The notes beneath the pieces are model-generated. The model ran no database searches. It had not been told where the DNA came from and saw only the letters and a program-made list of their open reading frames with translations. A stretch of DNA of 64,000 nucleotides, from positions 1-64,000 of the forward strand of contig NZ_FUZC01000011.1 of NCBI RefSeq assembly GCF_900168115.1, given 5' to 3'. A program made the translations under genes and the position numbers. Positions 59,691 to 64,000 of this stretch are shown one piece after another. Position 1 is the first letter of the stretch, and each line of letters opens with the position of its first letter. Source of the DNA: Salegentibacter salinarum. GTDB taxonomy: Bacteria; Bacteroidota; Bacteroidia; Flavobacteriales; Flavobacteriaceae.

Positions 59691-60416
59691 ATGAATAAAA
59701 TATGCTTCTTTATTTTCTTTTTTATTCTTTTCAGTACGCCGGTAATGGCCCAAACTGAAGAGGGAAATAGATTAGAAAGCATCCCGGACTCCGTACCGGC
59801 TGTAATAGATAGTTTATACCGTGAAGATCAGTTTTACGTTGGTTTAACCTTTAATTTAATAAGTAATAAACCTGAAGCTATTTCCCAGTCTGGGTTTTCC
59901 GGGGGGGTTCACGCCGGGTTTACAAGAGATTTTCCTCTCAACAAACGTCGAAATATCGCTATTGCAGCAGGTTTAGGTTGGTCTCTAAATAGTTATAGTC
60001 ACAATTTATTTATAGGCGAGGATGATAATGGAGAGACTATTTTTAGAAATCTAACAGGAGAGATTGATTATAGCACAAACCGTTTTTCTGCCCAATTAAT
60101 TGAAGCGCCTCTTGAGTTTCGCTGGCGTACTTCTACTCCCGAAACCTATAAGTTCTGGAGAATTTACACAGGATTAAAATTCGGTTATATCTATCACTTT
60201 AAAAGCAATTTTGTACAACCAGAAAACGAGGTGGTGCAAACCGATGTGCCCGAGTTAGATCGTTTCCGGATGGGAGCAACCTTTACTTTTGGTTATAATA
60301 CCTTCAATTTTCATATTTATTACAGTCTTAATTCACTTTTTCCCGAGGCTCGTTTAAACGAAGAGACTATAGATATTTCGGTATTTAGGGTCGGACTAAT
60401 GTTTTATATTCTATAA
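59691..60416 (+). CDS. PorT-like outer-membrane beta-barrel protein
   Basis: 241 residues: signal peptide (about 1-21, ending VMAQ), a short linker, then alternating beta strands ending in an aromatic C-terminus (VFRVGLMFYIL), as expected for an eight-stranded barrel of the PorT/outer-membrane-beta-barrel family. PorT is needed for type IX secretion in related species, but no other T9SS gene is here and the family is broad, so the function is uncertain. It follows the ExbB/ExbD cluster, and the last six bases overlap the convergent membrane gene. Confidence 0.75.
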   Translation: MNKICFFIFFFILFSTPVMAQTEEGNRLESIPDSVPAVIDSLYREDQFYVGLTFNLISNKPEAISQSGFSGGVHAGFTRDFPLNKRRNIAIAAGLGWSLNSYSHNLFIGEDDNGETIFRNLTGEIDYSTNRFSAQLIEAPLEFRWRTSTPETYKFWRIYTGLKFGYIYHFKSNFVQPENEVVQTDVPELDRFRMGATFTFGYNTFNFHIYYSLNSLFPEARLNEETIDISVFRVGLMFYIL

Positions 60417-61016
60417 CCAGAAATATAAAACCAAAGTCTGCGGAGTTACACCGCAAAATAAGCCGAGTAAGAGTTCACTAAAAGTATGGGCTTTGTAGTA
60501 AATCCTTGAAGATGCAGTAATACCCAGCGCGAGAATTAAAAAGCTAATGGTATAGGTTAGGTTTAATTGAAAGTTTAAGCTTACACCTATCAGGAATATT
60601 ATAAGTCCGCTAAGGGCCATGATATGCAAACTGGCTTTTAAGCGAAACATTACCAAAGTAAAGGCAAGTAAAGTTGAAAAAAGAATACCTACAAAAAAGT
60701 AATACAGAGCGGCATAGTTATAGGCATTCAAAATCTGGTTGAGTACCATTGTTATTAAAATTGCAAAGAAAAGTAAAGGCCATCTGCGCTCGCGTACATC
60801 TTCTAAAAATATAGATTCAGCCTTTCCCAGGTTTTTTAGTAAAAAGTAAAATACAATGGGAATAAATACGGTTAAAATTGCAATGGCAAGAAGTTTTGCC
60901 TGCATGACCCCAGGGGGGAAAAATCGTGGAGTAAATAAAAAATAAAGTACACTCCCTGCCAGCGGGATCCAAAGCGGATGAAAGATAAAAGAGGCGCTAT
61001 TTAAAAGGAATTTCAT
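60411..61016 (-). CDS. Multispanning membrane protein, possibly PAP2-related
   Basis: 201 residues with six to seven hydrophobic helices and a short ITASSRIYYKAHTFSELLLG segment resembling the SR...H motif of PAP2-type lipid phosphatases, though the full catalytic set (KxxxxxxRP, PSGH, SRxxxxxHxxxD) is not present: the first motif is missing and the last Asp is absent. It may be an inactive relative. The start codon overlaps the rpoN stop codon as TAATG, so expression is coupled to rpoN. Confidence 0.6.
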   Translation of the reverse strand: MKFLLNSASFIFHPLWIPLAGSVLYFLFTPRFFPPGVMQAKLLAIAILTVFIPIVFYFLLKNLGKAESIFLEDVRERRWPLLFFAILITMVLNQILNAYNYAALYYFFVGILFSTLLAFTLVMFRLKASLHIMALSGLIIFLIGVSLNFQLNLTYTISFLILALGITASSRIYYKAHTFSELLLGLFCGVTPQTLVLYFWL

Positions 61017-62482
61017 TAAATCTCTTTTCGCAATCTTGCCACTGAAATATCTAACTGCTCCCTGTATTTTGCTACGGTACGTCTTGCAATGGGATAGCCT
61101 TTATCTTTTAAAACATTGGCGAGTTTCTCATCGGTAAGCGGTTTACGCTTATCTTCTTCTTCAATAGACATTTCCAGGATCTTTTTAATCTCCCGGGTAG
61201 ATACATCTTCTCCCTGGTCGTTTTTCATAGATTCTGAGAAGAATTCCTTTATAAGTTTCGTCCCGTAAGGGGTGTCAACATATTTACTGTTTGCCACACG
61301 GGAAACCGTACTGACATCCATTTCAATTTCATCGGCGATATCTTTTAAGATCATCGGACGTAGATTACGCTCGTCGCCGGTGAGAAAATATTCTTTTTGA
61401 TAGTTCATAATAGAACTCATCGTTACCATTAAGGTTTGCTGTCTTTGTTTTATAGCTTCAATAAACCATTTTGCAGCATCCAGTTTCTGTTTTATAAACA
61501 TCACCGCATCTTTCTGCGCTTTTGTTTTTTCTTTAGATTCCTTGTAGCCCTTCAGCATATCGCTATAATCACGAGAAACATGCATTTGCGGTGCATTTCT
61601 TCCGTTTAAGCTAAGTTCTAAATCGCCATCTACAATTTTAATGGTAAAATCTGGAATTACGTGTTCTACCATCCTTGTATTCCCTGAATAAGAACCGCCT
61701 GGTTTTGGGTTAAGATGTTCAATAACATCTATGGCTTCCCGCAATTCATCTTCAGAAATATCGTGTCTTGAAAGAATTTTGGTGTAATGTTTTTTACTGA
61801 ATTGATCAAAAGATCTTTCCAGGATGTCTTCAGCCAATTCTACGCCTTTTGTCGGCTCTTTTCGTTTTAATTGAATAAGTAGGCATTCCTGAAGCGATCT
61901 CGCACCTACGCCAGCCGGATCAAGCTCCTGGACCTTTTTTAGCACTTTCTCTACCGCAGCTTCATCAGTGTAAATATTCTGGGTAAAAGCCAGGTCGTCT
62001 ACCACGTCCTGCAATTCTCTTCTTAAATAACCACTTTCATCAACGCTGCCTACTAAGAAAGCGGCAATTTGTTCTTCGGTTTCATCAAACCTAAGTGTAC
62101 TTAACTGCGTGGTTAAATATTGTGTAAACGAAGTTCCAGAAGCGTAAGGCACGCTTTTTTCATCATCGTCTGCACTGTAATTATTGGCTTGCAGCCGGTA
62201 ACTTGGTACTTCGTCGTCGCTTAAATATTCATCAACATCAATTTCAGCTTCTATAGATTCGGTTCCTTCATCTTCTCGCTCTCTATCACTATAATCGTCT
62301 TCATATTCCTCATATTCATCCTTGGTTTCCACCTTGCCATCTTCCAATGCCGGATTTTCTTCCAGCTCCTGTTTTATACGCTGCTCAAAAGCCTGCGTAG
62401 GAAGTTGTATAAGCTTCATCAGCTGGATTTGCTGGGGGGAAAGCTTTTGGGATAATTTGAGATTTAATTGCTGTTTAAGCAT
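61016..62482 (-). CDS. rpoN: RNA polymerase sigma-54 factor
   Basis: 488 residues. Region I at the N-terminus (LKQQLNLKLSQKLSPQQIQLMKLIQLP), an acidic region II (about 55-110, rich in Asp/Glu/Tyr), the core-binding region III and the C-terminal DNA-binding domain with the RpoN box ARRTVAKYR (466-474). Sigma-54 directs -24/-12 promoters and needs an AAA+ activator, none of which is in this window. It is cotranscribed with the downstream membrane gene and possibly the upstream RluA gene. Confidence 0.95.
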   Translation of the reverse strand: MLKQQLNLKLSQKLSPQQIQLMKLIQLPTQAFEQRIKQELEENPALEDGKVETKDEYEEYEDDYSDREREDEGTESIEAEIDVDEYLSDDEVPSYRLQANNYSADDDEKSVPYASGTSFTQYLTTQLSTLRFDETEEQIAAFLVGSVDESGYLRRELQDVVDDLAFTQNIYTDEAAVEKVLKKVQELDPAGVGARSLQECLLIQLKRKEPTKGVELAEDILERSFDQFSKKHYTKILSRHDISEDELREAIDVIEHLNPKPGGSYSGNTRMVEHVIPDFTIKIVDGDLELSLNGRNAPQMHVSRDYSDMLKGYKESKEKTKAQKDAVMFIKQKLDAAKWFIEAIKQRQQTLMVTMSSIMNYQKEYFLTGDERNLRPMILKDIADEIEMDVSTVSRVANSKYVDTPYGTKLIKEFFSESMKNDQGEDVSTREIKKILEMSIEEEDKRKPLTDEKLANVLKDKGYPIARRTVAKYREQLDISVARLRKEI

Positions 62483-62560
62483 ATATTTATTTTACTTTAC
62501 TCACGTGCCGGTGAGATTTATTCTATTTTAACGCAAGGTCAAAACAATTGTTGTTTACTA

Positions 62561-62568
62561 CAAAAATA
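62561..62568 (-). promoter_or_regulatory. Predicted -7 box for rpoN
   Basis: TATTTTTG on minus (CAAAAATA on plus), about 80 bases upstream of the start codon. No TTG at the proper distance is seen, so confidence is low. Confidence 0.35.
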
Positions 62569-62623
62569 AGCAAAACAACGCGACACAGCCTTTGGCATAG
62601 TAAATGATTGTGGTAAAATTTTG

Positions 62624-63493
62624 TTAAGTATTCGTAGAAAACCTCTTAATTTCCCTGAATTTCTTCGGAAGCGGAAGTTCTAACTTCATCATTTTTTTAG
62701 TAACAGGATGTTGAAATTCAAGTCCGGTGGCCGCGAGAAATAAGCCCCCTTTTTTTATACTTTCTGAAGTTTTACCGTAAAGTTGATCGCCAACAATAGG
62801 ATTTCCATTTCCAGCTAAATGGATTCTTATCTGGTGGGTTCTCCCGGTTTTTGGAAAAGCTTTAACCAGACTGAAATTTTCATTTTTCAGCTGAAATTGC
62901 TCCAAAACCTCGCTGTGTGTTTCAGCATCTTTTTCTTCAATCTTATCGTTTAGAATAACTGAAGTTGAAAGACTTCCAAAGACAAGCGCATGATAACTTT
63001 TCTGAATCTTTTTTTCTTCAAAAAGTCTGTTTAAATCTACCTGAACCGATTTACTCTTCGCGATAAGCAATAATCCTGAAGTTGGATTGTCTAAACGGTG
63101 AACGGGCAGGGGAGCAGGTAAAGCATCTTTGACTTTAGATTCCTTTAAATTAAAAGCTAATGCATTCTCAATAGTTTTAAAGTAATTTCCGCTGGTGGGA
63201 ATTCCGGCAGGTTTATGGATAACCGCTAGGTAATCATCTTCAATAATCACCTCCAGTTTTAAAGTAAAGGTTCTTTTTACCGTAGTGTCAGCTTCAAGTA
63301 ATTCAAGCTTTTGTCCTTCCTTAATCCAATCTGAAGTTTTTGCGGGTTGCCCCTCTAAAAGAATGAGTTCTTTTTTTAGAGCTTTTTTTAACGAACTTTT
63401 TGTAGGCAGGGAAGTAAAAATAGAGACCGCATATTCCTGTAACCTGATTTTTTCAGCAACAGCAGGAACGATATGCGTTTCTTTGATTTTCAC
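62624..63493 (-). CDS. RluA-family RNA pseudouridine synthase
   Basis: 289 residues. An N-terminal S4-like RNA-binding region (about 20-70, LPTKSSLKKALKKELILLEGQ) and the RluA catalytic core with VHRLDNPTSGLLLIAKS (the HRLD catalytic Asp), KAFPKTGRTHQIRIHLA and GNPIVGDQLYG. It isomerises uridines in rRNA or tRNA; the exact target position cannot be predicted. It lies between asnS and rpoN, separated from asnS by repeats. Confidence 0.93.
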   Translation of the reverse strand: MKIKETHIVPAVAEKIRLQEYAVSIFTSLPTKSSLKKALKKELILLEGQPAKTSDWIKEGQKLELLEADTTVKRTFTLKLEVIIEDDYLAVIHKPAGIPTSGNYFKTIENALAFNLKESKVKDALPAPLPVHRLDNPTSGLLLIAKSKSVQVDLNRLFEEKKIQKSYHALVFGSLSTSVILNDKIEEKDAETHSEVLEQFQLKNENFSLVKAFPKTGRTHQIRIHLAGNGNPIVGDQLYGKTSESIKKGGLFLAATGLEFQHPVTKKMMKLELPLPKKFREIKRFSTNT

Positions 63494-63540
63494 AGTAATT
63501 ATTTTGTTAAATGAGAAGCTGTCTAAAGAGTTCTTACTTA

Positions 63541-63621
63541 CGTCAAGCTGAACTTGTTTCAGCTTCTAACATGATTTAAATCTCATTAAAAATTAGATTC
63601 TGAGATAAATTCAGGATGACG
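63541..63621. repeat. Dispersed repeat, family A (full form)
   Basis: CGTCAAGCTGAACTTGTTTC, AGCTTCTAACATGATT, then the right half ending AATTCAGGATGACGG. Both halves match the copy at 20404-20480. It lies downstream of asnS on its strand. Confidence 0.72.
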
Positions 63622-63633
63622 GTGGGCTAAAAA

Positions 63634-63666
63634 AAACCTCACAGGTTTTCAAAACATGTGAGGTTT
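63634..63666. repeat. Palindromic repeat, family B
   Basis: AAACCTCACA (63634-63643) and TGTGAGGTTT (63657-63666). The outer base pairs differ from the other copies (AAACC/GGTTT for AGACC/GGTCT) but by compensating changes, so the hairpin is kept. It lies right after asnS and could end its transcript. Confidence 0.75.
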
Positions 63667-63674
63667 AAAAATCT

Positions 63675-64000
63675 TTAAAACTCCGCGTTTCCGGGGAATC
63701 TTGGGAAAGGAATTACATCCCTGATATTTCCCATTCCGGTTACGAATTGTACCAATCTTTCAAACCCAAGTCCGAAGCCACTGTGCACACAGGTTCCAAA
63801 CTTACGGGTATCAAGGTACCACCACAATTCCTTTTCGTCAATATTTAATTCCTTCATTTTATTCTGAAGTACGTCTAAACGCTCTTCTCTTTGCGAGCCG
63901 CCTACAATTTCTCCAATTCCCGGGAAAAGTATATCCATTGCTCTCACCGTTTTTCCATCTTCATTAAGGCGCATATAAAAAGCCTTGATGTTTGCAGGAT
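63675..64000 (-). CDS. asnS: Asparaginyl-tRNA synthetase, C-terminal part (5' end outside the window)
   Basis: The frame is open through base 64000 and continues with [19 protein letters not shown], so only about the last 108 residues are present. The class II motif 3 region is clear: [37 protein letters not shown]. This is the classical bacterial AsnRS C-terminus, which charges tRNA-Asn with asparagine. The ATG at 63974 is internal, not the start. Confidence 0.94.
   Translation of the reverse strand, partial: PANIKAFYMRLNEDGKTVRAMDILFPGIGEIVGGSQREERLDVLQNKMKELNIDEKELWWYLDTRKFGTCVHSGFGLGFERLVQFVTGMGNIRDVIPFPRFPGNAEF

Overview
The window is a compact, roughly 38-40% G+C chromosomal segment of a member of the Bacteroidota, most likely a marine Flavobacteriaceae close to Gramella/Salegentibacter. 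The order-level call rests on several features: -7 boxes of the form TAnnTTTG in place of TATAAT, almost no Shine-Dalgarno sequences, a SusC/FhuE-style TonB receptor with an N-terminal carboxypeptidase-like domain, a DUF4374 lipoprotein, a PorT-like barrel, an ExbB-X-ExbD-ExbD cluster and short-chain L-threonine dehydrogenase. The genus is only a guess. No rRNA, CRISPR array, prophage or complete insertion sequence is visible.

Layout. 1-361: the 3' end of a group II intron (maturase C-terminus plus domains V and VI). 479-4645: aminotransferase, PdeM-type phosphoesterase, TspO-like membrane protein and a flavin disulfide reductase. 4781-5301: a dead RelE/ParE-type toxin-antitoxin pair. 5368-8751: mfd. 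8945-20365: mixed housekeeping and hypothetical genes, with a RecA1-only DEAD-box remnant protein, a frameshifted VWA lipoprotein, a tail-less SSB, a GH9 glycosidase and an HDAC-family hydrolase. 20537-28371: metG, lipoproteins, a frameshifted yraN, an M13 peptidase and threonine dehydrogenase. 28387-34496: a siderophore-type iron uptake locus (PepSY reductase-like protein, DUF4374 lipoprotein, TonB receptor, divergent AraC/PchR-like regulator). 34562-38798: csp, ClC channel, aspS. 40189-46826: a TetR-controlled RND efflux operon. 46903-53244: an ECF sigma factor with a small membrane partner, polyprenyl diphosphate synthase and the 2-oxoglutarate dehydrogenase E1/E2 genes. 53313-56957: a previously unlisted 33-39 codon membrane mini-gene, an aspartic protease, TatD, an acyltransferase and asparaginase. 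57030-60416: tRNA-Ser(GGA), the proton-channel cluster and a PorT-like barrel. 60411-64000: membrane protein, rpoN, RluA-type pseudouridine synthase and the 3' part of asnS.

Cross-cutting observations. Two families of dispersed intergenic repeats recur in the window: one built on CTGAAcTTGtTTCAG, the other a palindrome with AGACCTCACA arms. All six frameshifts I could reconstruct (one in the VWA gene, two in yraN, three in the toxin) are single-base losses, most of them in homopolymer runs. This fits either decay or assembly error, but the antitoxin also carries two nonsense codons, so that module is truly dead. Several genes have a consensus -7 box only 4-9 bases before the start codon, which predicts leaderless or nearly leaderless mRNAs. 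I see no single large undescribed system here. The best candidates for something new are the small membrane protein gene at 53313-53432 with its own consensus promoter, the three AAACGT motifs at exact 10-bp spacing upstream of ssb, and the helicase-like protein reduced to one RecA fold.
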